Positions 32,379 to 46,077 of a stretch of 64,000 bases of DNA are shown piece by piece; within the stretch, counting starts at the first letter, position 1; each line of letters starts with the position of its first letter. Under the pieces are notes generated by a model. It saw nothing but the letters and a program-made list of their open reading frames with translations, was not told the DNA's origin and did not search any database. The stretch is from contig CAWZYM010000077.1 of the NCBI GenBank assembly GCA_963966185.1, positions 402,001 through 466,000 of the forward strand. Reading direction: 5' to 3'. The stretch comes from Rhabditoides inermis. Taxonomy: Eukaryota > Nematoda > Chromadorea > Rhabditida > Rhabditidae. The position numbers were made by a program, and so were the translations under genes.

Positions 32379-33295
32379 GCATACAGTTCTTGAACAAATT
32401 TTGAGGAAGATGAATTGGGAGGACAAAGGAGTGAAGATTGATGGAGAGTACCTAAATCATCTACGGTATGCAGATGATGTGGTGCTATGCGCGCGGAGTA
32501 AGGAGACAGCACAGACAATGTTGAACGAGCTGAGTGGAGAAAGTGAACAATACGGGCTGCGGATCAGCCATAAGAAGACGAAGGTGCTAACGCTAGGATC
32601 CAACCGAACGATCACCCTTCGAGGAGTGCCACTGGAGACGGTCAGGTCGTTCAAGTACCTGGGAGTCGATATAAGCAAGGACAAGGACGTGACAGAAGTG
32701 GGAAGACGAATGGGGTGCGCATGGGGAGCCTTCAACAAGCATCGACGGTTTCTGACGCATAGGAGAGCGCCGATGAAGAGAAAGCTAGCAGTGATGTATG
32801 TATACGTGCGTACTGCCGGGAGCCCTCTACGGAAGCGAGGCGTGGGCGCTGACAGAGGAACAGAAGGAGGGACTGCGGCGGATGCAGCGAAGAATGGAGC
32901 GAGCGATGTTGAATGTGAGCTTGCGCGACAGGATGAGGAATACGACTGTACGAGGACTGACGGGAATGAAGGACGTGATGGAGATTGCTTGGAGGAGAAA
33001 GGCGAGCTGGGCGAGGAAGGTGGCCAACTTCAACAACCGATGGTCGCGCCGAGTGACTGAGTGGAGGCCGTTTGGACAGAAGAGAAGAGTGGGAGCGCCG
33101 TATGTGAAGTGGAGCGACGACTTGGAGGAGATGATGGAGCGACAAGGACTGAGCGGGGAGACCTGGACGAGACTAGCAAGAAGAGACGACTGCGACGAAT
33201 GGAAGCGGATTATGCTCACGGGACCAGCTCCATAGCGAACCAAACCATTGGAATGTGTATAGAGATTCTGGATAAAACTTTTGATTTGATTTTGA
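32379..33295 (+). mobile_element. satellite-borne RTE fragment, copy 6
   Basis: Appears identical to copy 1. Confidence 0.95.
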
Positions 33296-34580
33296 TTTGC
33301 AATTCAAATGAATTTTCCAATCCAGTACAACAAATAAAGCATAATTTGCATGTCAGGGAGATAGAATAGAATGCTGCAAACAAACTGGAAAGCGGGTTGG
33401 TGAAACTGACTTCTTTATTTTATTCACGCAGCACTGTTCTGAATATGCTTGTATTTTGCATTTCAAATGAGTTTTCCAATCCAGTACAATAAAGTAAGCA
33501 AAATTTGCATGTCAGGGAGATAGAATAGAGTGCTGCAAACAAACTGGAAAGCGGGTTGGTGAAACTGACTTCTTTATTTTATTCACGCAGCACTGTTCTG
33601 AATATGCTTGTATTTTGCATTTCAACTGATTTTTCCAATCCAGTACGACAAATAAAGCATAATTTGCATGTCAGGGAGATAGAATAGAGTGCTGCAAACA
33701 AACTGGAAAGCGGGTTGGTGAAACTGACTTCTTTATTTTATTCACGCAGCACTGTTCTGAATATACTTGTATTTTGCAATTCAAATGAATTTTCCAATCC
33801 AGTACAACAAATAAAGCATAATTTGCATGTCAGGGAGATAGAATAGAGTGCTGCAAACAAACTGGAAAGCGGGTTGGTGAAACTGACTTCTTTATTTTAT
33901 TCACGCAGCACTGTTCTGAATATGCTTGTTATTTGCATTTCAAATGAATTTTCCAATCCAGTACAATAAAGTAAGCAAAATTTGCATGTCAGGGAGATAG
34001 AATAGAGTGCTGCAAACAAACTGGAAAGCGGGTTGGTGAAACTGACTTCTTTATTTTATTCACGCAGCACTGTTCTGAATATGCTTGTATTTTGCATTTC
34101 AACTCATTTTTCCAATCCAGTACGACAAATAAAGCATAATTTGCATGTCAGGGAGATAGAATAGAGTGCTGCAAACAAACTGGAAAGCGGGTTGGTGAAA
34201 CTGACTTCTTTATTTTATTCGCGCAGCACTGTTCTGAGTAGGCTTGTTTTTTTGCATTTCAACTGATTTTTCCAATCCAGTACAACCAAGTAAGCATAAT
34301 TTGCATGTCAGGGAGAGAGAATAGAGTGCTGCAAACAAACTGGAAAGCGGGTTGGTGAAACTGACTTCTTTATTTTATTCGCGCAGCACTGTTCTGAATA
34401 TGCTTGTATTTTGCATTTCAAATAAATTTTCCAATCCAGTACAACAAATAAAGCATAATTTGCATGTCAGGGAGAAAGAATAGAGTGCAGAAAACAAACT
34501 GGAAAGCGGGTTGGTGAAACTTACTTCTTTATTTTATTCGCGCAGCACTGTTCTGAATATACTTGTATTTTGCAATTCAA
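33296..34580 (+). repeat. satellite interval 6 (8 monomers, +1 bp)
   Basis: Ordered module with the CAAAACTTGC monomer skipped and the empty-site monomer at 33773. The extra base is a T in the T-run at about 34247-34253. One monomer reads AACTCATTTTTCC (near 34102). Confidence 0.95.
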
Positions 34581-35497
34581 GCATACAGTTCTTGAACAAA
34601 TTTTGAGGAAGATGAATTGGGAGGACAAAGGAGTGAAGATTGATGGAGAGTACCTAAATCATCTACGGTATGCAGATGATGTGGTGCTATGCGCGCGGAG
34701 TAAGGAGACAGCACAGACAATGTTGAACGAGCTGAGTGGAGAAAGTGAACAATACGGGCTGCGGATCAGCCATAAGAAGACGAAGGTGCTAACGCTAGGA
34801 TCCAACCGAACGATCACCCTTCGAGGAGTGCCACTGGAGACGGTCAGGTCGTTCAAGTACCTGGGAGTCGATATAAGCAAGGACAAGGACGTGACAGAAG
34901 TGGGAAGACGAATGGGGTGCGCATGGGGAGCCTTCAACAAGCATCGACGGTTTCTGACGCATAGGAGAGCGCCGATGAAGAGAAAGCTAGCAGTGATGTA
35001 TGTATACGTGCGTACTGCCGGGAGCCCTCTACGGAAGCGAGGCGTGGGCGCTGACAGAGGAACAGAAGGAGGGACTGCGGCGGATGCAGCGAAGAATGGA
35101 GCGAGCGATGTTGAATGTGAGCTTGCGCGACAGGATGAGGAATACGACTGTACGAGGACTGACGGGAATGAAGGACGTGATGGAGATTGCTTGGAGGAGA
35201 AAGGCGAGCTGGGCGAGGAAGGTGGCCAACTTCAACAACCGATGGTCGCGCCGAGTGACTGAGTGGAGGCCGTTTGGACAGAAGAGAAGAGTGGGAGCGC
35301 CGTATGTGAAGTGGAGCGACGACTTGGAGGAGATGATGGAGCGACAAGGACTGAGCGGGGAGACCTGGACGAGACTAGCAAGAAGAGACGACTGCGACGA
35401 ATGGAAGCGGATTATGCTCACGGGACCAGCTCCATAGCGAACCAAACCATTGGAATGTGTATAGAGATTCTGGATAAAACTTTTGATTTGATTTTGA
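34581..35497 (+). mobile_element. satellite-borne RTE fragment, copy 7
   Basis: Appears identical to copy 1. Confidence 0.95.
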
Positions 35498-38213
35498 TTT
35501 GCAATTCAAATGAATTTTCCAATCCAGTACAACAAATAAAGCATAATTTGCATGTCAGGGAGATAGAATAGAATGCTGCAAACAAACTGGAAAGCGGGTT
35601 GGTGAAACTGACTTCTTTATTTTATTCACGCAGCACTGTTCTGAATATGCTTGTATTTTGCATTTCAAATGAGTTTTCCAATCCAGTACAATAAAGTAAG
35701 CAAAATTTGCATGTCAGGGAGATAGAATAGAGTGCTGCAAACAAACTGGAAAGCGGGTTGGTGAAACTGACTTCTTTATTTTATTCACGCAGCACTGTTC
35801 TGAATATGCTTGTATTTTGCATTTCAACTGATTTTTCCAATCCAGTACGACAAATAAAGCATAATTTGCATGTCAGGGAGATAGAATAGAGTGCTGCAAA
35901 CAAACTGGAAAGCGGGTTGGTGAAACTGACTTCTTTATTTTATTCACGCAGCACTGTTCTGAATATACTTGTATTTTGCATTTCAACTGATTTTTCCAAT
36001 CCAGTACGACAAATAAAGCATAATTTGCATGTCAGGGAGATAGAATAGAGTGCTGCAAACAAACTGGAAAGCGGGTTGGTGAAACTGACTTCTTTATTTT
36101 ATTCACGCAGCACTGTTCTGAATATGCTTGTATTTTGCATTTCAACTGATTTTTCCAATCCAGTACGACAAATAAAGCATAATTTGCATGTCAGGGAGAT
36201 AGAATAGAGTGCTGCAAACAAACTGGAAAGCGGGTTGGTGAAACTGACTTCTTTATTTTATTCACGCAGCACTGTTCTGAATATACTTGTATTTTGCATT
36301 TCAACTGATTTTTCCAATCCAGTACGACAAATAAAGCATAATTTGCATGTCAGGGAGATAGAATAGAGTGCTGCAAACAAACTGGAAAGCGGGTTGGTGA
36401 AACTGACTTCTTTATTTTATTCACGCAGCACTGTTCTGAATATACTTGTATTTTGCAATTCAAATGAATTTTCCAATCCAGTACAACAAATAAAGCATAA
36501 TTTGCATGTCAGGGAGATAGAATAGAGTGCTGCAAACAAACTGGAAAGCGGGTTGGTGAAACTGACTTCTTTATTTTATTCACGCAGCACTGTTCTGAAT
36601 ATGCTTGTATTTTGCATTTCAACTGATTTTTCCAATCCAGTACGACAAATAAAGCATAATTTGCATGTCAGGGAGATAGAATAGAGTGCTGCAAACAAAC
36701 TGGAAAGCGGGTTGGTGAAACTGACTTCTTTATTTTATTCGCGCAGCACTGTTCTGAGTAGGCTTGTTTTTTGCATTTCAACTGATTTTTCCAATCCAGT
36801 ACAACCAAGTAAGCATAATTTGCATGTCAGGGAGAGAGAATAGAGTGCTGCAAACAAACTGGAAAGCGGGTTGGTGAAACTGACTTCTTTATTTTATTCG
36901 CGCAGCACTGTTCTGAATATGCTTGTATTTTGCGTTTCAAATGAATTTTCCAATCCAGTACAACAAAGTAAGCATAGTTTGCATGTCAGGGAGATAGAAT
37001 AGAGTGCTGCAAACAAACTGGAAAGCGGGTTGGTGAAACTGACTTCTTTATTTTATTCGCGCAGCACTGTTCTGAATATGCTTGTATTTTGCATTTCAAA
37101 AGAATTTTCCAATCCAGTACAACAAAGTAAGCATAATTTGCATGTCAGGGAGAGAGAATAGAATGCTGCAAACAAACTGGAAAGCGGGTTGGTGAAACTG
37201 ACTTCTTTATTTTATTCACGCAGCACTGTTCTGAATATGCTTGTATTTTGCATTTCAAATGAGTTTTCCAATCCAGTACAATAAAGTAAGCAAAATTTGC
37301 ATGTCAGGGAGATAGAATAGAGTGCTGCAAACAAACTGGAAAGCGGGTTGGTGAAACTGACTTCTTTATTTTATTCACGCAGCACTGTTCTGAATATACT
37401 TGTATTTTGCAATTCAAATGAATTTTCCAATCCAGTACAACAAATAAAGCATAATTTGCATGTCAGGGAGATAGAATAGAGTGCTGCAAACAAACTGGAA
37501 AGCGGGTTGGTGAAACTGACTTCTTTATTTTATTCACGCAGCACTGTTCTGAATATGCTTGTATTTTGCATTTCAAATGAATTTTCCAATCCAGTACAAT
37601 AAAGTAAGCAAAACTTGCATGTCAGGGAGATAGAATAGAGTGCTGCAAACAAACTGGAAAGCGGGTTGGTGAAACTGACTTCTTTATTTTATTCACGCAG
37701 CACTGTTCTGAATATGCTTGTATTTTGCATTTCAACTGATTTTTCCAATCCAGTACGACAAATAAAGCATAATTTGCATGTCAGGGAGATAGAATAGAGT
37801 GCTGCAAACAAACTGGAAAGCGGGTTGGTGAAACTGACTTCTTTATTTTATTCGCGCAGCACTGTTCTGAGTAGGCTTGTTTTTTTGCATTTCAACTGAT
37901 TTTTCCAATCCAGTACAACCAAGTAAGCATAATTTGCATGTCAGGGAGAGAGAATAGAGTGCTGCAAACAAACTGGAAAGCGGGTTGGTGAAACTGACTT
38001 CTTTATTTTATTCGCGCAGCACTGTTCTGAATATGCTTGTATTTTGCATTTCAAATAAATTTTCCAATCCAGTACAACAAATAAAGCATAATTTGCATGT
38101 CAGGGAGAAAGAATAGAGTGCAGAAAACAAACTGGAAAGCGGGTTGGTGAAACTTACTTCTTTATTTTATTCGCGCAGCACTGTTCTGAATATACTTGTA
38201 TTTTGCAATTCAA
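35498..38213 (+). repeat. satellite interval 7 (17 monomers, +1 bp)
   Basis: Contains an internal 318-bp dimer duplication: hybrid monomers that join ATACTTG to GCATTTCAACTG occur at about 35966 and 36284. The empty-site monomer appears at 36452 (sixth, displaced by the extra monomers) and again at 37406. Confidence 0.95.
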
Positions 38214-39130
38214 GCATACAGTTCTTGAACAAATTTTGAGGAAGATGAATTGGGAGGACAAAGGAGTGAAGATTGATGGAGAGTACCTAAATCATCTACG
38301 GTATGCAGATGATGTGGTGCTATGCGCTCGGAGTAAGGAGACAGCACAGACAATGTTGAACGAGCTGAGTGGAGAAAGTGAACAATACGGGCTGCGGATC
38401 AGCCATAAGAAGACGAAGGTGCTAACGCTAGGATCCAACCGAACGATCACCCTTCGAGGAGTGCCACTGGAGACGGTCAGGTCGTTCAAGTACCTGGGAG
38501 TCGATATAAGCAAGGACAAGGACGTGACAGAAGTGGGAAGACGAATGGGGTGCGCATGGGGAGCCTTCAACAAGCATCGACGGTTTCTGACGCATAGGAG
38601 AGCGCCGATGAAGAGAAAGCTAGCAGTGATGTATGTATACGTGCGTACTGCCGGGAGCCCTCTACGGAAGCGAGGCGTGGGCGCTGACAGAGGAACAGAA
38701 GGAGGGACTGCGGCGGATGCAGCGAAGAATGGAGCGAGCGATGTTGAATGTGAGCTTGCGCGACAGGATGAGGAATACGACTGTACGAGGACTGACGGGA
38801 ATGAAGGACGTGATGGAGATTGCTTGGAGGAGAAAGGCGAGCTGGGCGAGGAAGGTGGCCAACTTCAACAACCGATGGTCGCGCCGAGTGACTGAGTGGA
38901 GGCCGTTTGGACAGAAGAGAAGAGTGGGAGCGCCGTATGTGAAGTGGAGCGACGACTTGGAGGAGATGATGGAGCGACAAGGACTGAGCGGGGAGACCTG
39001 GACGAGACTAGCAAGAAGAGACGACTGCGACGAATGGAAGCGGATTATGCTCACGGGACCAGCTCCATAGCGAACCAAACCATTGGAATGTGTATAGAGA
39101 TTCTGGATAAAACTTTTGATTTGATTTTGA
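38214..39130 (+). mobile_element. satellite-borne RTE fragment, copy 8
   Basis: Has the silent GCTCGG variant of copies 4, 5 and 15 but keeps KIDG. It is therefore intermediate, or a product of local exchange between the two types. Confidence 0.95.
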
Positions 39131-42100
39131 TTTGCAATTCAAATGAATTTTCCAATCCAGTACAACAAATAAAGCATAATTTGCATGTCAGGGAGATAGA
39201 ATAGAATGCTGCAAACAAACTGGAAAGCGGGTTGGTGAAACTGACTTCTTTATTTTATTCACGCAGCACTGTTCTGAATATACTTGTATTTTGCATTTCA
39301 AATGAATTTTCCAATCCAGTACAATAAAGTAAGCAAAATTTGCATGTCAGGGAGATAGAATAGAGTGCTGCAAACAAACTGGAAAGCGGGTTGGTGAAAC
39401 TGACTTCTTTATTTTATTCACGCAGCACTGTTCTGAATATGCTTGTATTTTGCATTTCAACTGATTTTTCCAATCCAGTACGACAAATAAAGCATAATTT
39501 GCATGTCAGGGAGATAGAATAGAGTGCTGCAAACAAACTGGAAAGCGGGTTGGTGAAACTGACTTCTTTATTTTATTCACGCAGCACTGTTCTGAATATA
39601 CTTGTATTTTGCAATTCAAATGAATTTTCCAATCCAGTACAACAAATAAAGCATAATTTGCATGTCAGGGAGATAGAATAGAGTGCTGCAAACAAACTGG
39701 AAAGCGGGTTGGTGAAACTGACTTCTTTATTTTATTCACGCAGCACTGTTCTGAATATGCTTGTATTTTGCATTTCAAATGAATTTTCCAATCCAGTACA
39801 ATAAAGTAAGCAAAACTTGCATGTCAGGGAGATAGAATAGAGTGCTGCAAACAAACTGGAAAGCGGGTTGGTGAAACTGACTTCTTTATTTTATTCACGC
39901 AGCACTGTTCTGAATATGCTTGTTATTTGCATTTCAAATGAATTTTCCAATCCAGTACAATAAAGTAAGCAAAATTTGCATGTCAGGGAGATAGAATAGA
40001 GTGCTGCAAACAAACTGGAAAGCGGGTTGGTGAAACTGACTTCTTTATTTTATTCGCGCAGCACTGTTCTGAATATGCTTGTATTTTGCATTTCAAATGA
40101 ATTTTCCAATCCAGTACAACAAAGTAAGCAAAACTTGCATGTCAGGGAGAGAGAATAGAGTGCTGCAAACAAACTGGAAAGCGGGTTGGTGAAACTGACT
40201 TCTTTATTTTATTCGCGCAGCACTGTTCTGAATATGCTTGTATTTTGGAAAATTCATTTGAAATGCAATCCAGTACAACAAAGTAAGCATAATTTGCATG
40301 TCAGGGAGATAGAATAGAGTGCTGCAAACAAACTGAAAAGCGGGTTGGTGAAACTGACTTCTTTATTTTATTCGCGCAGCACTGTTCTGAGTAGGCTTGT
40401 TTTTTGCATTTCAACTGATTTTTCCAATCCAGTACAACCAAGTAAGCATAATTTGCATGTCAGGGAGAGAGAATAGAGTGCTGCAAACAAACTGGAAAGC
40501 GGGTTGGTGAAACTGACTTCTTTATTTTATTCGCGCAGCACTGTTCTGAATATGCTTGTATTTTGCATTTCAAATAAATTTTCCAATCCAGTACAACAAA
40601 TAAAGCATAATTTGCATGTCAGGGAGATAGAATAGAGTGCTGCAAACAAACTGGAAAGCGGGTTGGTGAAACTGACTTCTTTATTTTATTCACGCAGCAC
40701 TGTTCTGAATATGCTTGTATTTTGCATTTCAAATGAGTTTTCCAATCCAGTACAATAAAGTAAGCAAAATTTGCATGTCAGGGAGATAGAATAGAGTGCT
40801 GCAAACAAACTGGAAAGCGGGTTGGTGAAACTGACTTCTTTATTTTATTCACGCAGCACTGTTCTGAATATGCTTGTATTTTGCATTTCAACTGATTTTT
40901 CCAATCCAGTACGACAAATAAAGCATAATTTGCATGTCAGGGAGATAGAATAGAGTGCTGCAAACAAACTGGAAAGCGGGTTGGTGAAACTGACTTCTTT
41001 ATTTTATTCGCGCAGCACTGTTCTGAATATGCTTGTATTTTGCATTTCAAATAAATTTTCCAATCCAGTACAACAAATAAAGCATAATTTGCATGTCAGG
41101 GAGATAGAATAGAGTGCTGCAAACAAACTGGAAAGCGGGTTGGTGAAACTGACTTCTTTATTTTATTCACGCAGCACTGTTCTGAATATGCTTGTATTTT
41201 GCATTTCAAATGAGTTTTCCAATCCAGTACAATAAAGTAAGCAAAATTAGCATGTCAGGGAGATAGAATAGAGTGCTGCAAACAAACTGGAAAGCGGGTT
41301 GGTGAAACTGACTTCTTTATTTTATTCACGCAGCACTGTTCTGAATATGCTTGTATTTTGCATTTCAACTGATTTTTCCAATCCAGTACGACAAATAAAG
41401 CATAATTTGCATGTCAGGGAGATAGAATAGAGTGCTGCAAACAAACTGGAAAGCGGGTTGGTGAAACTGACTTCTTTATTTTATTCACGCAGCACTGTTC
41501 TGAATATACTTGTATTTTGCAATTCAAATGAATTTTCCAATCCAGTACAACAAATAAAGCATAATTTGCATGTCAGGGAGATAGAATAGAGTGCTGCAAA
41601 CAAACTGGAAAGCGGGTTGGTGAAACTGACTTCTTTATTTTATTCACGCAGCACTGTTCTGAATATGCTTGTATTTTGCATTTCAAATGAATTTTCCAAT
41701 CCAGTACAATAAAGTAAGCAAAACTTGCATGTCAGGGAGATAGAATAGAGTGCTGCAAACAAACTGGAAAGCGGGTTGGTGAAACTGACTTCTTTATTTT
41801 ATTCACGCAGCACTGTTCTGAATATGCTTGTTATTTGCATTTCAAATGAATTTTCCAATCCAGTACAATAAAGTAAGCAAAATTTGCATGTCAGGGAGAT
41901 AGAATAGAGTGCTGCAAACAAACTGGAAAGCGGGTTGGTGAAACTGACTTCTTTATTTTATTCACGCAGCACTGTTCTGAATATGCTTGTATTTTGCATT
42001 TCAACTGATTTTTCCAATCCAGTACGACAAATAAAGCATAATTTGCATGTCAGGGAGATAGAATAGAGTGCTGCAAACAAACTGGAAAGCGGGTTGGTGA

Positions 42101-42799
42101 AACTGACTTCTTTATTTTATTCGCGCAGCACTGTTCTGAGTAGGCTTGTTTTTTGCATTTCAACTGATTTTTCCAATCCAGTACAACCAAGTAAGCATAA
42201 TTTGCATGTCAGGGAGAGAGAATAGAGTGCTGCAAACAAACTGGAAAGCGGGTTGGTGAAACTGACTTCTTTATTTTATTCGCGCAGCACTGTTCTGAAT
42301 ATGCTTGTATTTTGCATTTCAAATGAATTTTCCAATCCAGTACAATAAAGTAAGCGAAATTTGCATGTCAGGGAGATAGAATAGAGTGCTGCAAACAAAC
42401 TGGAAAGCGGGTTGGTGAAACTGACTTCTTTATTTTATTCGCGCAGCACTGTTCTGAATATGCTTGTATTTTGCATTTCAAATGAATTTTCCAATCCAGT
42501 ACAACAAAGTAAGCATAATTTGCATGTCAGGGAGATAGAATAGAGTGCTGCAAACAAACTGAAAAGCGGGTTGGTGAAACTGACTTCTTTATTTTATTCG
42601 CGCAGCACTGTTCTGAGTAGGCTTGTTTTTTGCATTTCAACTGATTTTTCCAATCCAGTACAACCAAGTAAGCATAATTTGCATGTCAGGGAGAGAGAAT
42701 AGAGTGCTGCAAACAAACTGGAAAGCGGGTTGGTGAAACTGACTTCTTTATTTTATTCGCGCAGCACTGTTCTGAATATGCTTGTATTTTGCAATTCAA
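39131..42799 (+). repeat. satellite interval 8 (23 monomers)
   Basis: The longest interval, exactly 23 x 159 bp plus 12 bp. It holds two runs of the ordered module (empty-site monomers at 39608 and about 41516), an internal 477-bp duplication (AATGAGTTTTCC monomers near 40733 and 41210), and a 20-bp inversion at 40247-40266 that leaves the length unchanged. The last monomer before the next RTE copy differs from all other copies in having ATATGCTTG in place of ATATACTTG. Confidence 0.95.
40247..40266. other. 20-bp micro-inversion in one monomer
   Basis: Where other monomers read GCATTTCAAATG then AATTTTCC, this one carries exactly the reverse complement of those 20 bases (it begins GGAAAATTC and ends GAAATGC), with both flanks unchanged (TGTATTTT before, AATCCAGTAC after). 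The segment is centred on the near-palindrome TTCAAATGAA. Confidence 0.93.
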
Positions 42800-43716
42800 G
42801 CATACAGTTCTTGAACAAATTTTGAGGAAGATGAATTGGGAGGACAAAGGAGTGAAGATTGATGGAGAGTACCTAAATCATCTACGGTATGCAGATGATG
42901 TGGTGCTATGCGCGCGGAGTAAGGAGACAGCACAGACAATGTTGAACGAGCTGAGTGGAGAAAGTGAACAATACGGGCTGCGGATCAGCCATAAGAAGAC
43001 GAAGGTGCTAACGCTAGGATCCAACCGAACGATCACCCTTCGAGGAGTGCCACTGGAGACGGTCAGGTCGTTCAAGTACCTGGGAGTCGATATAAGCAAG
43101 GACAAGGACGTGACAGAAGTGGGAAGACGAATGGGGTGCGCATGGGGAGCCTTCAACAAGCATCGACGGTTTCTGACGCATAGGAGAGCGCCGATGAAGA
43201 GAAAGCTAGCAGTGATGTATGTATACGTGCGTACTGCCGGGAGCCCTCTACGGAAGCGAGGCGTGGGCGCTGACAGAGGAACAGAAGGAGGGACTGCGGC
43301 GGATGCAGCGAAGAATGGAGCGAGCGATGTTGAATGTGAGCTTGCGCGACAGGATGAGGAATACGACTGTACGAGGACTGACGGGAATGAAGGACGTGAT
43401 GGAGATTGCTTGGAGGAGAAAGGCGAGCTGGGCGAGGAAGGTGGCCAACTTCAACAACCGATGGTCGCGCCGAGTGACTGAGTGGAGGCCGTTTGGACAG
43501 AAGAGAAGAGTGGGAGCGCCGTATGTGAAGTGGAGCGACGACTTGGAGGAGATGATGGAGCGACAAGGACTGAGCGGGGAGACCTGGACGAGACTAGCAA
43601 GAAGAGACGACTGCGACGAATGGAAGCGGATTATGCTCACGGGACCAGCTCCATAGCGAACCAAACCATTGGAATGTGTATAGAGATTCTGGATAAAACT
43701 TTTGATTTGATTTTGA
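42800..43716 (+). mobile_element. satellite-borne RTE fragment, copy 9
   Basis: Appears identical to copy 1 inside the element, but the monomer to its left lacks the GAGTGCAGAAAAC and AAACTTACTTC variants and has ATATGCTTG. This points to exchange close to the left junction. Confidence 0.95.
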
Positions 43717-45160
43717 TTTGCAATTCAAATGAATTTTCCAATCCAGTACAACAAATAAAGCATAATTTGCATGTCAGGGAGATAGAATAGAATGCTGCAA
43801 ACAAACTGGAAAGCGGGTTGGTAAAACTGACTTCTTTATTTTATTCACGCAGCACTGTTCTGAATATGCTTGTATTTTGCATTTCAAATGAGTTTTCCAA
43901 TCCAGTACAATAAAGTAAGCAAAATTTGCATGTCAGGGAGATAGAATAGAGTGCTGCAAACAAACTGGAAAGCGGGTTGGTGAAACTGACTTCTTTATTT
44001 TATTCACGCAGCACTGTTCTGAATATGCTTGTATTTTGCATTTCAACTGATTTTTCCAATCCAGTACGACAAATAAAGCATAATTTGCATGTCAGGGAGA
44101 TAGAATAGAGTGCTGCAAACAAACTGGAAAGCGGGTTGGTGAAACTGACTTCTTTATTTTATTCACGCAGCACTGTTCTGAATATACTTGTATTTTGCAA
44201 TTCAAATGAATTTTCCAATCCAGTACAACCAAGTAAGCATAATTTGCATGTCAGGGAGAGAGAATAGAGTGCTGCAAACAAACTGGAAAGCGGGTTGGTG
44301 AAACTGACTTCTTTATTTTATTCGCGCAGCGCTGTTCTGAATATGCTTGTATTTTGCATTTCAAATGAATTTTCCAATCCAGTACAATAAAGTAAGCAAA
44401 ATTTGCATGTCAGGGAGATAGAATAGAGTGCTGCAAACAAACTGGAAAGCGGGTTGGTGAAACTGACTTCTTTATTTTATTCGCGCAGCACTGTTCTGAA
44501 TATGCTTGTATTTTGCGTTTCAAATGAATTTTCCAATCCAGTACAACAAAGTAAGCATAGTTTGCATGTCAGGGAGATAGAATAGAGTGCTGCAAACAAA
44601 CTGAAAAGCGGGTTGGTGAAACTGACTTCTTTTATTTTATTCACGCAGCACTGTTCTGAATATGCTTGTATTTTGCATTTCAAAAGAATTTTCCAATCCA
44701 GTACAACAAAGTAAGCATACTTTGCATGTCAGGGAGAAAGAATAGAGTGCTGCAAACAAACTGAGAAGCGGGTTGGTGAAACTGACTTCTTTATTTTATT
44801 CGCGCAGCACTGTTCTGAATATGCTTGTATTTTGCGTTTCAAATGAATTTTCCAATCCAGTACAACAAAGTAAGCATAGTTTGCATGTCAGGGAGATAGA
44901 ATAGAGTGCTGCAAACAAACTGGAAAGCGGGTTGGTGAAACTGATTTCTTTATTTTATTCGCGCAGCACTGTTCTGAGTAGGCTTGTATTTTGCATTTCA
45001 ACTGATTTTTCCAATCCAGTACAACAAAGTAAGCATAATTTGCATGTCAGGGAGAAAGAATAGAGTGCAGAAAACAAACTGGAAAGCGGGTTGGTGAAAC
45101 TTACTTCTTTATTTTATTCGCGCAGCACTGTTCTGAATATACTTGTATTTTGCAATTCAA
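43717..45160 (+). repeat. satellite interval 9 (9 monomers, +1 bp)
   Basis: Starts with the ordered module but switches within the empty-site monomer (44194) to the ACAACCAAG type, so the module is cut short. The extra base is a T in the TTCTTT run near 44631. Confidence 0.95.
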
Positions 45161-46077
45161 GCATACAGTTCTTGAACAAATTTTGAGGAAGATGAATTGG
45201 GAGGACAAAGGAGTGAAGATTGATGGAGAGTACCTAAATCATCTACGGTATGCAGATGATGTGGTGCTATGCGCGCGGAGTAAGGAGACAGCACAGACAA
45301 TGTTGAACGAGCTGAGTGGAGAAAGTGAACAATACGGGCTGCGGATCAGCCATAAGAAGACGAAGGTGCTAACGCTAGGATCCAACCGAACGATCACCCT
45401 TCGAGGAGTGCCACTGAAGACGGTCAGGTCGTTCAAGTACCTGGGAGTCGATATAAGCAAGGACAAGGACGTGACAGAAGTGGGAAGACGAATGGGGTGC
45501 GCATGGGGAGCCTTCAACAAGCATCGACGGTTTCTGACGCATAGGAGAGCGCCGATGAAGAGAAAGCTAGCAGTGATGTATGTATACGTGCGTACTGCCG
45601 GGAGCCCTCTACGGAAGCGAGGCGTGGGCGCTGACAGAGGAACAGAAGGAGGGACTGCGGCGGATGCAGCGAAGAATGGAGCGAGCGATGTTGAATGTGA
45701 GCTTGCGCGACAGGATGAGGAATACGACTGTACGAGGACTGACGGGAATGAAGGACGTGATGGAGATTGCTTGGAGGAGAAAGGCGAGCTGGGCGAGGAA
45801 GGTGGCCAACTTCAACAACCGATGGTCGCGCCGAGTGACTGAGTGGAGGCCGTTTGGACAGAAGAGAAGAGTGGGAGCGCCGTATGTGAAGTGGAGCGAC
45901 GACTTGGAGGAGATGATGGAGCGACAAGGACTGAGCGGGGAGACCTGGACGAGACTAGCAAGAAGAGACGACTGCGACGAATGGAAGCGGATTATGCTCA
46001 CGGGACCAGCTCCATAGCGAACCAAACCATTGGAATGTGTATAGAGATTCTGGATAAAACTTTTGATTTGATTTTGA
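45161..46077 (+). mobile_element. satellite-borne RTE fragment, copy 10
   Basis: One private base change, G to A at about 45417, turning PLETVR into PLKTVR. Otherwise as copy 1. Confidence 0.95.
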
